A stretch of 64,000 bases of DNA from Aliiroseovarius sp. F20344 (GCF_023016155.1 NZ_JALKBG010000008.1:374501-438500); one strand, 5' to 3'. Counted from the stretch's first letter, positions 28,707 through 37,805 are shown. Notes: generated from the sequence alone by a model not told the origin. Numbers and translations are program-made.

Positions 28707-31625
28707 TTACCTCATCGATCTTTGACGAACCCACTCCCTCGCCATGGCCGCATGACGTACCCGTTTTGAATCCAACGGGTTGGTCATCGCCCATGAGCAC
28801 CAAACCCGGAACGCACCGGGAAGGCGTTCCCCAGTTTGCAACTGTAATGGGGCGGCGTCAAACTTTGTTGTCGGAAAACCTAGTGGATCCGGGTCTTTAA
28901 CCTCGATCTGGGCTGAAACCGGGGCGACATAAGCACGATCAAGTTGCAAGTCGAAAGCGTTGTAGAACATGCGGCCCGATGAATTGCGGGTCACGAAGGT
29001 CATGTTCAGCAGATTCGATATTGCTCCTTGCGCAGGATGGCCGGGCAACGGGTCGGGATCTTGATGCTGCTGAAAGCATGCCTCGATCTGCATGCCGCGC
29101 GGGCCAGTCGCAGTGAAGCGCGTGTTCTCGACTTTGATGTCCGACCAGACTTTCGGCATCGCATAGAACACCTTCCCAGCCATGATCGCGGACTTGTTGT
29201 TGACGTAGAGCCTGCGGGGATAAAGCAGAGGCGCCTCTCGTGCCTCGGCCGTGCGCGTGTAAGGGATGGCGAAAGTTGCCTCTCCATAAGGGGACATGGC
29301 CAGAAAATCCGGTACGAATGACCCGCGCACATTGTGATAGTGGCAAAAGGACATGCCAACGGGATGAAAGCCCGGGCGGCTTAGGGGGCTCGGTCCAAGT
29401 TCAATACCCGGTGGCAACATGGCCTGAACCTCGGCCCGCGGCAGTTCGTAAAATAGGAAGACGCCACTCATCTCGCCCCGCGCAAAGAAGGGCGTCAGTG
29501 GCCACTTGGTTCCGGAAACCGAATTCGTCTGGAACATCGCTTTTTCAGACACCGTTTCCTCGCGGGCAATGTCTTCAGCACCCACATTCAAAAGCGTTTC
29601 GCCCGTCAGGGCCGAGGCACAGGCGATCCCCGACATGGTTGCCCCTTCAACGCAACCCGCGTTCAGCCCGCAACGGGTCCAGTCCCCTGCCAAGTACAGG
29701 TTGGCAAAGCCGCTCTGCGACGGTGCCAGCCGGTGATAAACGCTGTTGGCGACCGAGAGCACATAGCGTTCCGAGCCGAACATGTTCACGCGGGAATAGA
29801 TTCCGGCCTCTTCGTTTTCATGCAGGAGGCTTCGGTCAAACTTGCCGTCTTTCTCGGCCCCTGGCCAAATCTTGACCAGATCCTTGTCCATCCACTTGCC
29901 AAAGCTCTCGTTGAAGTCACGCATGTCCTCGCCATCCGGCGCAGGAGAGCAGAAATATGCAATGGAGCTGGGCTTGTTCGCCCCCCATTCTTCGTGCGGG
30001 ATCAGGTGGGACATGTCGGCCCAAGTGTCTAAAGGTTCCGCAAATCCCGTGATCACAGTGCGCATAGGAGATTTCGGAAGGGATTTCTGCGAGTTATGCG
30101 CTTTTACCAGTTTCTCCCACCCCATCTGTTTTGGGGTCTTGTTCATCCACAATTGCAACGCGTGGGTCGGCACCGTTTTCACGCGGTCCAGCATGTTGCG
30201 CCAACGCTCGGACGCGATGGACAGTTCTTGCGACATGTAGGGTAGGGAGCCGATCGACGCGCCAAGGATCACAAGGTCGAAATCCTCGCCCCGCTTTAGA
30301 GTGTAAGCCTCGCCTTTGGGCGGCGTGCGCTCGCTTTCGAAATTGATGCCGCTGTCTTTCAAGTGCGCGCCATCTTCCAGCTGATCCCACAGCGGTTCCG
30401 ACGGCCAGCAGGGCAGGCCATCCACATCGACCAACGGGTCATAGCTGCCGGATTTAACTTTGGCTTGCCGCACCATGCTGATGCGATCGATATGGGTGCG
30501 GTCCTCGTCCAGATGCAGATTGCGGGCGGCGTTGAAAAACTCGAACTTCACGCCCAGCTCTTTCAGAACCAGATAGTAAGGGCCAAAGATCGTGTCCCCC
30601 ATCCCGGCTTGCATCTTGTGGAAGATGGCCTTGGAGTAAGTGAAGATCAGTCGTGTCATGGCACGTAGCGCGGTTCCAGCACCGGCATCGCCTTGGCGTT
30701 CGGTGTTGCCCAACGGGAAGCCGAAGACGAAGTCATAGCAGCCCCGGATCGATACCCATTTGAGTGCCTGATCGCTGACGCCGTTCATTCGTAGCCAGTC
30801 TGAAAACTCCCACTGGTCCAGTATGTCATAGCCACTGGTGAACGTGTCCGAACCGACCACCCCATGCATGTACCCCAGCCCGATATCCATCAGGTTCAAG
30901 CCCCGGCGCACGCTGTCCCGTGCCATGTTTTCCGGGGTTTGCTGTTTGTGAACCTCGGCCTGCGCATCTTCGATGATCTCAAGCAGCAAATCTGAATTAT
31001 GAGGACCTACGGGAAGACCGGCGCCCGGCAGGGATTTCAGATGCGACAGGATGCTTTCATGTCGATCCAAAAGGCCATCTGGGACTTCGATTCCCAGCGG
31101 GCCATCTGCACCTCCTTCAAGCTCTCCTCTACGTAGGAACTCGAGCATGATTTGCAGAATCCGCATCATCATCTCGAACGGGGATGGGACTTCGGTTTCC
31201 TCCCCTGGGACCTCGTCATTCTCGGGCAGATCAATTACCCAAGGACGCCACGGGTTTTCGTTGGGATCGTCTGTGGGGACGTTCTCGGCCAGAAACAGGT
31301 GCGATAGAGGCTTGAACGCCTTGTCCATCGTGCCAAGCGGGTCACTTTCCTTGCGCAACCCAAGCTCGACCATCTGTTCATAGCAACTGCGCATGTTGCG
31401 AAAGGCGTTTTGGTAAAATCCCGCCCAAACGTGCAACCCGTGTTCTTCAATCCTTTGGCCAAGCTTAGCATTGCGTCCACTGGCACCTTTGCCGCCTGTC
31501 CGCCATCCAAGTTGATAAACCGTAATATCGTATTTTTTGTCCCAATCCGCGGTTTGCGTGATCGCGTAGATGGCTGTCATAGCCCCCACGCCGCCGCCAA
31601 TCACGGCAATTTTCTGCTTTTCCAT
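28707..31625 (-). CDS. FAD-dependent oxidoreductase fused to an acetoacetate-decarboxylase-like domain
   Basis: This is a 972-residue two-part protein. Residues 1–700 form an amine-oxidase/phytoene-desaturase-type flavoprotein: the dinucleotide motif IAVIGGGVGAMTA, GWRTGGKGASG, and a C-terminal FAD motif AGDWTRCGLNAGCVEGATM. Residues 708–972 resemble acetoacetate decarboxylase: YELPRAEVQAMLPPGIEL, SPYGEATFAIPY and VFYAMPKVWSD, where the Lys after Pro (about 825) fits the Schiff-base lysine position. No signal peptide is seen. The substrate is unknown, perhaps a lipid or isoprenoid-like keto compound. It is cotranscribed with the cyclase gene and preceded by a GTTAA palindrome. Confidence 0.8.
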   Translation of the reverse strand: MEKQKIAVIGGGVGAMTAIYAITQTADWDKKYDITVYQLGWRTGGKGASGRNAKLGQRIEEHGLHVWAGFYQNAFRNMRSCYEQMVELGLRKESDPLGTMDKAFKPLSHLFLAENVPTDDPNENPWRPWVIDLPENDEVPGEETEVPSPFEMMMRILQIMLEFLRRGELEGGADGPLGIEVPDGLLDRHESILSHLKSLPGAGLPVGPHNSDLLLEIIEDAQAEVHKQQTPENMARDSVRRGLNLMDIGLGYMHGVVGSDTFTSGYDILDQWEFSDWLRMNGVSDQALKWVSIRGCYDFVFGFPLGNTERQGDAGAGTALRAMTRLIFTYSKAIFHKMQAGMGDTIFGPYYLVLKELGVKFEFFNAARNLHLDEDRTHIDRISMVRQAKVKSGSYDPLVDVDGLPCWPSEPLWDQLEDGAHLKDSGINFESERTPPKGEAYTLKRGEDFDLVILGASIGSLPYMSQELSIASERWRNMLDRVKTVPTHALQLWMNKTPKQMGWEKLVKAHNSQKSLPKSPMRTVITGFAEPLDTWADMSHLIPHEEWGANKPSSIAYFCSPAPDGEDMRDFNESFGKWMDKDLVKIWPGAEKDGKFDRSLLHENEEAGIYSRVNMFGSERYVLSVANSVYHRLAPSQSGFANLYLAGDWTRCGLNAGCVEGATMSGIACASALTGETLLNVGAEDIAREETVSEKAMFQTNSVSGTKWPLTPFFARGEMSGVFLFYELPRAEVQAMLPPGIELGPSPLSRPGFHPVGMSFCHYHNVRGSFVPDFLAMSPYGEATFAIPYTRTAEAREAPLLYPRRLYVNNKSAIMAGKVFYAMPKVWSDIKVENTRFTATGPRGMQIEACFQQHQDPDPLPGHPAQGAISNLLNMTFVTRNSSGRMFYNAFDLQLDRAYVAPVSAQIEVKDPDPLGFPTTKFDAAPLQLQTGERLPGAFRVWCSWAMTNPLDSKRVRHAAMAREWVRQRSMR

Positions 31626-31680
31626 CCCTGTGTCCCCAAAAATATGGTGGTTGTTCGCGATCGTTACAAAACTCGTTTTA

Positions 31681-31695
31681 GTTAATCACGTTAAC
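31681..31695. promoter_or_regulatory. GTTAA-N5-TTAAC palindrome, candidate operator
   Basis: A 15-bp inverted repeat GTTAA-TCACG-TTAAC lies 55 bp upstream of the ATG at 31625, in AT-rich sequence suited to a promoter. It is the clearest operator-like site before the FAD fusion–cyclase pair. The rest of 31626–31876 shows no gene. Confidence 0.35.
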
Positions 31696-31876
31696 CATTA
31701 CCGATGCGGGACAGTCCGCCAACACAGATCACGGAAATTTACAGACTAAGGATGTAGTTTTTTAGGTAAGAGCCTATCATGGGTTGAAAGGCTTGCGATC
31801 AACGCATCCCTGAGGGGCTGCAGGAGTGCAAGAACGGGGCCGTTACGTCAATCAGCCACCTCATGCGAATAGGGTT

Positions 31877-32356
31877 TCAGTCGTCGAGAGATCCGTGAAC
31901 CGCAAATTGATCAAGCTGGGCTTGCTGGGGTTTGATCGCCCGAAAGCTCTCGCGCACACCGGATTTAGTTAGCTCGCGGGCAACGGTTAACAGAGTACCA
32001 TCTTCATGTTCGTCGCATAGGTCTGCCATGTGGGCAATTTCCTCGGCTGCGACAGGACGCGCCGCTGCGACATCCGGAGCGCCGTAATAGGTGACAAAGT
32101 GTTCGGCCAGCTGATCGGTCAGGCGCTGTACTTCACTTGGTTCCACCGCTGTCACCGCGACGAAAGTGACGCGACCGCCGGTGTCCAAACCAAGCCAACC
32201 ATTTGAAAACGCCTGACGTGCTTTGCCGACCAAATCACCTTCGGCCCAGTTTGAGAATTCAAACCCGCCAGCAATGCACCATTCCCCTGTACGGGCGTGG
32301 TTGGCGAAGACACGCGTGTCGCTGTCATCCAGATGGGTGGCAATCGCAAGTTTCAT
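31877..32356 (-). CDS. DUF6505 family protein
   Basis: This 159-residue protein starts MKLAIATHLDDSDTRVF and is recognised as DUF6505, a family found beside formate dehydrogenase genes in Rhodobacteraceae. The start at 32356 overlaps the ligase-like gene's stop as ATGA. No metal, nucleotide or membrane motif is evident. A role in formate dehydrogenase production is inferred only from gene order. Confidence 0.72.
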   Translation of the reverse strand: MKLAIATHLDDSDTRVFANHARTGEWCIAGGFEFSNWAEGDLVGKARQAFSNGWLGLDTGGRVTFVAVTAVEPSEVQRLTDQLAEHFVTYYGAPDVAAARPVAAEEIAHMADLCDEHEDGTLLTVARELTKSGVRESFRAIKPQQAQLDQFAVHGSLDD

Positions 32357-33066
32357 CAGGTGATCTCCAGCAGATTGGTCAGAGGTATAAGATGGGTTTT
32401 GCCTTCGCCATCGCGTAACAGCATGCCGAAGTCCTCGTCCACACCCATAAAACTGCCAGTACGGTCGCCTTGGTTCATATCCTCGCCCATTCCATGCGCC
32501 AATCCACGCCATTCTTCATGCAGTGCGCGCGGACCTTCGTTTTCCCAGCGGTTAATCCAGTTCAGCGTGTGGCGCGCCCATGCCTCAAGAAGGCGCGGGG
32601 CTTCGACTTCCACGCAGCCTTCGGCATATAGTGCGGTGTCATCGGGCGTATCCCCCGGGCGGTCCCCTTCGGGCCAAAGCGGCAGAGTGAATCCCACGAC
32701 AAGCCAGTCGGGCACAGAATTGACGTCTGGGTCTGAAGCTGCAACGCGAAATCTGCCGCAGCGCGCGCCATTCACGCGGATACCGCCGCCCCATTCCAAA
32801 TGAACCGCAACCTCGGGCGGGGCCAGCGCGCCTAGGGCGTTCTGAAACCCAATCCCGCAGGTTGGCAACATGGACATGGCGCGAGATAAAGGCACCTCGG
32901 GGGCGAAAACCAGGGCCGCGGAAAGCGTGTTTTGGCCCAAGTCATAGACGATCAATCCAGCATCACAGCCCATCGCTGCCTTGGACACCGCTACATTGAA
33001 TGCGTCACCGGATCCCGTGGCATCATGGCCTGACATCATTGGTGGAAAGACCACGGCGTCGGTCAT
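32356..33066 (-). CDS. Biotin/lipoate–protein ligase-like protein (DUF4444)
   Basis: This 236-residue protein has a ligase-like N-terminal domain and a C-terminal DUF4444 part (TGSFMGVDEDFGMLL). The catalytic core looks altered: where biotin ligases have WPND and then a Lys in NG-x-K-x-x-G, this protein has EWGGGIRVNGARCGRF, with no Lys at that place. It may have lost adenylation or ligase activity and serve as a binding or chaperone protein. It is coupled by ATGA to both mrp and the DUF6505 gene. Confidence 0.75.
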   Translation of the reverse strand: MTDAVVFPPMMSGHDATGSGDAFNVAVSKAAMGCDAGLIVYDLGQNTLSAALVFAPEVPLSRAMSMLPTCGIGFQNALGALAPPEVAVHLEWGGGIRVNGARCGRFRVAASDPDVNSVPDWLVVGFTLPLWPEGDRPGDTPDDTALYAEGCVEVEAPRLLEAWARHTLNWINRWENEGPRALHEEWRGLAHGMGEDMNQGDRTGSFMGVDEDFGMLLRDGEGKTHLIPLTNLLEIT

Positions 33067-34118
33067 GCGTGCCCCCCGTCAATCAGGGTGCGCGCAACTT
33101 TGCGGAAAGCTTCAGCTTGTGGGCTGTCAGGCTGGCTGGTCACAATCGGTGCGCCGCCATCAGCGGCCAAGCGGATCTGCAGGTCCAAAGGGATCTCTGC
33201 CAGAAGCGGCACACCAAGCTTTTCGGCCTCAGCGGCGACGCCACCATGGCCAAACGTGTGTTCCTCGTGGCCGCAATTCGAGCAGATATGGGTGGACATG
33301 TTTTCGATCATACCATGGATCGGCACATTCATCTGATTGAACATGTCGATCCCCTTGCGCGCGTCCAGAAGCGCTACGTCCTGAGGTGTCGACACGATCA
33401 CCGCGCCATCAACAGGGGCTTTTTGCGCCAGAGTCATTTGTACATCGCCGGTACCCGGTGGCAGGTCGACAATAAGAACATCCAAAGCGCCCCATTGGAC
33501 CTGTGTCATCATTTGTTGTAGCGCGCCCATCAGCATGGGACCGCGCCAGACCACAGCCTGATCATCGTTGGTCATAAGACCAATCGACATCATCGTGACC
33601 CCGTGATTGCGCAGGGGGAGGATGGTTTTCCCATCCGGGCTGGAGGGCCGACCGGAGACACCCAGCATTCGGGGTTGCGACGGTCCATAAACATCCGCAT
33701 CTAAAAGCCCAACCCGCCGCCCTTCGGTAGCCAATGCACACGCCAAGTTGGCCGAGACGGTTGACTTGCCAACCCCACCTTTGCCCGAGGCCACAGCCAG
33801 AATGCGATCCACGCCGGGGATCTTTTCCGGCCCCTTGGGGGCAGCGGCTGCGGATTGCGGTTTCAAGTCGGGTGGGGCAGCGGGGCTGCTATGAGCTGTC
33901 ATCACGATGTTTGCGGTGACGCCGATGGCGGCCAACGCCGTCTCGGCTTGCGACTTCACAGCCTCGTAGGCCAGCGCGCGTGCCGGATCGATCTCCAGCA
34001 CAAACCGCACCGCGTCTCCGTCCACATTCAGCGCCCGCATCGTGCCCGAAGACACGATGTCGCCACCAGCGGGATCGTTCACGCCCTTGAGCGCGTCCAG
34101 AACCTGTTCTCGGGTCAC
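33063..34118 (-). CDS. Mrp/ApbC family Fe-S cluster carrier ATPase
   Basis: This 351-residue protein has an N-terminal MIP18/DUF59-like domain (about 1–80), a deviant Walker A GKGGVGKST near 115, DLPPGTGD, and a CSNCG pair that bridges an Fe-S cluster in the dimer. Mrp/ApbC proteins carry or transfer 4Fe-4S clusters. In this block, next to a ferredoxin with many clusters and opposite formate dehydrogenase, it probably supplies clusters to those proteins, though a general role is equally possible. Confidence 0.93.
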   Translation of the reverse strand: MTREQVLDALKGVNDPAGGDIVSSGTMRALNVDGDAVRFVLEIDPARALAYEAVKSQAETALAAIGVTANIVMTAHSSPAAPPDLKPQSAAAAPKGPEKIPGVDRILAVASGKGGVGKSTVSANLACALATEGRRVGLLDADVYGPSQPRMLGVSGRPSSPDGKTILPLRNHGVTMMSIGLMTNDDQAVVWRGPMLMGALQQMMTQVQWGALDVLIVDLPPGTGDVQMTLAQKAPVDGAVIVSTPQDVALLDARKGIDMFNQMNVPIHGMIENMSTHICSNCGHEEHTFGHGGVAAEAEKLGVPLLAEIPLDLQIRLAADGGAPIVTSQPDSPQAEAFRKVARTLIDGGHA

Positions 34119-34121
34119 GTA

Positions 34122-34316
34122 TTACTCCTGTGCCTTGATGTCGCCTTCGACCTCATGGGTCATGCCCAGCTCGTCGATGGTGATGACCGCGCGCGCTTTG
34201 AAGCTTTTGCCCTCGGTCTCGGGAGAGCTCCGCAAGGCCTCTTCAATGGCTTGTTGCGAGGTCACGCCAACTTGCTTGAGAAATTTACGCATCGACATGT
34301 TGAAATCATCGCTCAT
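34122..34316 (-). CDS. DUF6494 family protein, 64 aa
   Basis: A small acidic protein beginning MSDDFNMSMRKFLKQVGVTS, recognised as DUF6494, with an RAVITIDELG segment and a polar end. Function is unknown. The ATG at 34316 is chosen because the frame upstream runs into the neighbouring ferredoxin gene. It lies 3 bp from mrp and 19 bp from the ferredoxin gene, so it is in the same operon. Confidence 0.75.
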   Translation of the reverse strand: MSDDFNMSMRKFLKQVGVTSQQAIEEALRSSPETEGKSFKARAVITIDELGMTHEVEGDIKAQE

Positions 34317-34335
34317 GGGTGGCTCCTGTTTTGGA

Positions 34336-36294
34336 TTAGTGATCGCGTCGTTTTGACAGATAGTCTGCCGTTGTTCGCGGCACGGGACGGTCACCTGCTT
34401 CAAAGGGGTTGTTTTGAGAATGATACTGCGCGTTCACACGGCAATTGTCACACATCTGGATCATCCGTGCGGCTTCCGGGTTGGCAAACATGGCGTGGTT
34501 GCCTGCAAGCTTCTCTGTGATTTTTTCGATGGTTGATTTCACACCGAATAGCGCACCGCACTCGATGCAAGCAAATGGCTCTTCTTCGTGAAGCACCTGT
34601 TGATCGAGCGCACTTGCTGTCAGATTCATCTGTGGCGCAAGCGTGATTGCCTTTTCAGGGCAAGTTGAGGCGCAGATACCGCATTGCAAACAGGCGTCTT
34701 CCTGAAAGCGTAGTTGCGGCAGATCGGGGTTGTCACCCAAAGCTCCCGACGGACAAAGCGATACACAAGATAGGCAAAGCGTACAGGCATCGGTGTCGAT
34801 CAGCGTCGCGCCATAGGGTGCTTTATCTGGCAGGGGCAGCACCTCGGCATCAGGGTTCAGCGCGATGGCTGCCTGCCGCGCGACCTGACGACGGCTGCCC
34901 ACAGGGCGCACGGGTGATGTGATGGGCGCAGAGGTGTCCGCATCATAAAGAGCATCCGACATCGCGTCGGGATCGCTTGTGTCCAGCAGTGTGATCTGCG
35001 CACCCATTGCGCGGGCCAATTCTGCCTCATAGGCAATGACATCTGCGTCCACGCCGGGCCCCATCACAAGTGTCACGTCAGCAAAGCCGGCTGCGGCTGC
35101 GGCCAACATCTCGGCATGGCCAAAGGCGGCAAGCGCGGACAATTCCAGCGGGATCACGTCAGCAGGAAGGCCGCGCCCAAACCGGGCTGACAGTCGGATC
35201 ATCTCGGACCCATGATCATTCACCACCAGTAGACGCGGGGCTTTACCTCCCGCCTCCAGGTAAGCACGCGCCAGTGTTTGTGTGCGCCGGATCGTCAAAT
35301 CGACCGGCGGTGCATCGTAGCTGATCGCACCGGACGGACAAAGTGATGAACATGCCCCACATCCCGCACAGATCATGGGGTCGATCACGACGTGATCCCC
35401 ATCGGGTTGGATTGCACCTGTAGGGCACACGTCCAGACACCGGGAGCAGCCGGATTGACTGGCGCGCGAGTGGGCGCAGAGCAACGGTTCTGCTTTGATA
35501 TACAAAGGCTTTTCGAACGTGCCGACAAGGTGGGAGGCCTGCATCACAGCCTCTGCAATCGACGGCGCATGGCTGGGATCAGCACGCAAATAACCTTCGC
35601 GCTTTTCAGGGGCAGGGAACAGAGGTGTGTCACCTGTCAGGTCCAGAAGGATGTCGCATTCCGACCGCCCGCCATCGCGTGGCGGGGTCAAGCGCGGAGC
35701 GCCACGACCTGTCGGATCAAGCTGCTCTAGCGCGTCGATCTCGACACTGAATTGTCCTAGGGCACCTTGCGCCCGTTTAAGCGTCCCACGGATTACGTCA
35801 TAGGAACGGGTGACCGGCAAATCAGCACCGTCAGTGAGCAACACTGTAACCCCAAGATGATCTTTCAACGCCTCTGCGGCTGGGATCGCGACAGGTTCAG
35901 CCCCGATGATCAGACACAGCCCTTCGGATCGCACATCAACGACCTTTTCGGCAGTCGCAGGCAGGGCGGCCTCTGCGACCAGAGCGGCCATTTTGGGTAG
36001 TTTCGAGGCAGGGTCATCTGACCATCCTGCCCGATCACGTAAGTCGAGAACCTGAGGTGCATGGGCTTCTAATTCCTCGGCGAGGGCTTCGAAAAGACGG
36101 TGTTCTTGCGCGCAACAAATAATTGCGTCGCCCCCCGAAATGGCTGCTGCTGTCAGGTCAACTTGGGTGGTACACAGCGTAGAATGCAGCTGAGATACAG
36201 GAGCGCCTGTTGCTTTGGAAAGGGCGGGAGTGTCAATGTCCTGACTTCCAGAACAATCACATAATATCAGTGTCTTATCCAACATTACCCCCAT
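34336..36294 (-). CDS. Large 4Fe-4S ferredoxin-type protein
   Basis: This 652-residue soluble protein has clustered Cys motifs: C283-x2-C286-x3-C290-P with C309-x2-C312-x2-C315-x3-C319-P, a second pair near 505–545 (CTLCLSCVSLCP, CLQCGICASTCP), and C-terminal CIECG and CDNC pairs. Four 4Fe-4S clusters are likely. The N-terminal 270 residues contain further cysteines (CDCSG, ICC) and resemble no cofactor domain I can name. It is divergent from the formate dehydrogenase operon and may take its electrons or regulate them; that is inference. ATG 36285 is an alternative start. Confidence 0.85.
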   Translation of the reverse strand: MGVMLDKTLILCDCSGSQDIDTPALSKATGAPVSQLHSTLCTTQVDLTAAAISGGDAIICCAQEHRLFEALAEELEAHAPQVLDLRDRAGWSDDPASKLPKMAALVAEAALPATAEKVVDVRSEGLCLIIGAEPVAIPAAEALKDHLGVTVLLTDGADLPVTRSYDVIRGTLKRAQGALGQFSVEIDALEQLDPTGRGAPRLTPPRDGGRSECDILLDLTGDTPLFPAPEKREGYLRADPSHAPSIAEAVMQASHLVGTFEKPLYIKAEPLLCAHSRASQSGCSRCLDVCPTGAIQPDGDHVVIDPMICAGCGACSSLCPSGAISYDAPPVDLTIRRTQTLARAYLEAGGKAPRLLVVNDHGSEMIRLSARFGRGLPADVIPLELSALAAFGHAEMLAAAAAGFADVTLVMGPGVDADVIAYEAELARAMGAQITLLDTSDPDAMSDALYDADTSAPITSPVRPVGSRRQVARQAAIALNPDAEVLPLPDKAPYGATLIDTDACTLCLSCVSLCPSGALGDNPDLPQLRFQEDACLQCGICASTCPEKAITLAPQMNLTASALDQQVLHEEEPFACIECGALFGVKSTIEKITEKLAGNHAMFANPEAARMIQMCDNCRVNAQYHSQNNPFEAGDRPVPRTTADYLSKRRDH

Positions 36295-36606
36295 TGGAAA
36301 CTGGTGCGTTTCAGACCCGTTTCAAGCCTTCATTCGACATTCAACTAGCCACGAAAACTGTTGGCCGTAAACCGGTTTTGTTTTCCAGCGCCTCGGCAGT
36401 TCGGGCCGATTGAGGCTTAGTGATTCGTCCGAAACGGGCGCGTTTGTAAATCCGATTGATTTGATCGGGTTAGACAATTCGTCCGCCGCCCCAAAACCGT
36501 CGAACGAGGGTTCGACATTTTGTCCTGAATGGCTGTGCAGCCGTGAAAAACCGTTTTCGGGTCATAACCGCTGGGGCAGGATACCGGCAGGGAGGACTGT
36601 CACCAC
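36295..36606. promoter_or_regulatory. Divergent control region of the formate dehydrogenase locus
   Basis: This 312-bp interval has no gene. It contains an inverted repeat GTCGAAC-N4-GTTCGAC (36499–36516), overlapping GACATTTTGTCC (36514–36525), and a direct repeat ATTCGTCCG (36423–36431 and 36477–36485). A near match to GACATTTTGTCC also lies before the tungstate transporter genes. No convincing -24/-12 sigma-54 promoter is seen. GGGAGG precedes the GTG start at 36607. Confidence 0.5.
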
Positions 36607-37176
36607 GTGATCCATGATCCGAACAGATTTGATACGATGCCCATCGGTATCGTTTTGCGACGCGCTCCGGGTGTGACCCGGTGGGCGGCTTGGATATGGA
36701 AAGCTGTGGATGTCTTACCGGGCGCTGGTCCTGCGGATTGGCGCGTTTTGCGTGAAGAAAACGACGTGACGGATTTTCATGCCACCACAGCGTCGCTTGA
36801 GCTGCATGGTGCAGATACTGAAGCCTACCTGCACGGCCTGAATGCCCAGACACCCGCCCTATATGCCGTGATGCGTGAAACGGATGATGACGCCCGCCCC
36901 TTGGACCTCGTGCTGCTGACGGCCTCGCCCTATGAGGCACAGGATTACGCGGATAACGGCGAGGATATAATCGAAAAGATCACTATGCCACCCGCCGTAC
37001 ACGCTTGGGTCAGCGACTTTGTCGACACCCATCACCGCGAAGAGGTGTTCAAGAAGCGAAAGCGCGACAAGAAAGACATTGGCGCAGTTGAGGATGGCAT
37101 CGGGGATGCCCGTATTGCGCAGATGGCGGATGTGTATCGTTCGCCTGTGCAAGCCAAGAAGGAGCGTCTGCAATGA
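36607..37176 (+). CDS. DUF3305 family protein
   Basis: This 189-residue protein is recognised as DUF3305 by PIGIVLRRAPGVTRWAAWIW, the ENDVTDFHATTASLELH segment and the basic end (FKKRKRDKK). DUF3305 genes occur at the head of formate dehydrogenase clusters. Function is unknown; an accessory or assembly role is inferred. GTG at 36607 follows GGGAGG; ATG at 36637 is an alternative. It overlaps the DUF3306 gene by 4 bp. Confidence 0.82.
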   Translation: MIHDPNRFDTMPIGIVLRRAPGVTRWAAWIWKAVDVLPGAGPADWRVLREENDVTDFHATTASLELHGADTEAYLHGLNAQTPALYAVMRETDDDARPLDLVLLTASPYEAQDYADNGEDIIEKITMPPAVHAWVSDFVDTHHREEVFKKRKRDKKDIGAVEDGIGDARIAQMADVYRSPVQAKKERLQ

Positions 37177-37805
37177 GCGACTTCTGGGCACGCCGCAAAG
37201 CTGCCGTTCTGGCCGAGGAAAAGGAAAGCGTCCGTTTGGCGCAAGCCCAGCTTCAGTCAGAGCGTGAAGCAGATATGGCTGAGCGCACGGATGAAGACAT
37301 TCTGGCCGAACTGGATCTGCCCGATCCCGACACGATGGAAGAGGGCGATGATTTCAAGGTGTTTCTAACCGAAGCCGTGCCCGCGCGCATTCGCACCCGT
37401 GCTTTGCGCCGTTTGTGGCGGTTGAACCCGGTTCTGGCGAATGTCGACGGGCTGGTTGATTACGGCGAAGACTTTACCGATGCCTCTTGCGTCGTTGAGA
37501 ACCTGCAGACCGCCTATCAGGTTGGCAAAGGCATGACACAGCACGTGCTGGAAATGGCACGTAAGGCGGAAGACGATACGCCGTTTGAAAGCACGCCTGA
37601 TGAAGACATGCCTGAGGAAGACGAGCCCGTCTTGCAGGCACAGGTCGACCCAACAGAAGTGCAAGAGCTGGACATTGCTCCGGCTGATGCCTCCACAGGT
37701 GAAACCGCAATCCATGAACCTTACCCGGCCGAGGATCTGGCCGCCGCCGCACCGCGCCGCATGCGGTTTGCATTCGATACGCCCCAACCGGAGCCGCATA
37801 CATGA
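37173..37805 (+). CDS. DUF3306 family protein
   Basis: This 210-residue acidic protein has the DUF3306 core: FWARRKAAV at the start, FKVFLTEAVPARIRTRALRRLWRLNPVLANVDGL in the centre, split by charged sequence, and a Pro/Glu-rich disordered tail. It is partnered with DUF3305 in formate dehydrogenase clusters. The function is unknown. It is coupled on both sides by 4-bp overlaps. Confidence 0.84.
   Translation: MSDFWARRKAAVLAEEKESVRLAQAQLQSEREADMAERTDEDILAELDLPDPDTMEEGDDFKVFLTEAVPARIRTRALRRLWRLNPVLANVDGLVDYGEDFTDASCVVENLQTAYQVGKGMTQHVLEMARKAEDDTPFESTPDEDMPEEDEPVLQAQVDPTEVQELDIAPADASTGETAIHEPYPAEDLAAAAPRRMRFAFDTPQPEPHT

Noticed and set aside
36295-36606. Sigma-54 promoter before the formate dehydrogenase operon
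   Set aside because: GG-N10-GC-like spacing occurs (e.g. near 36530), but no TGGCAC/TTGC match is present.
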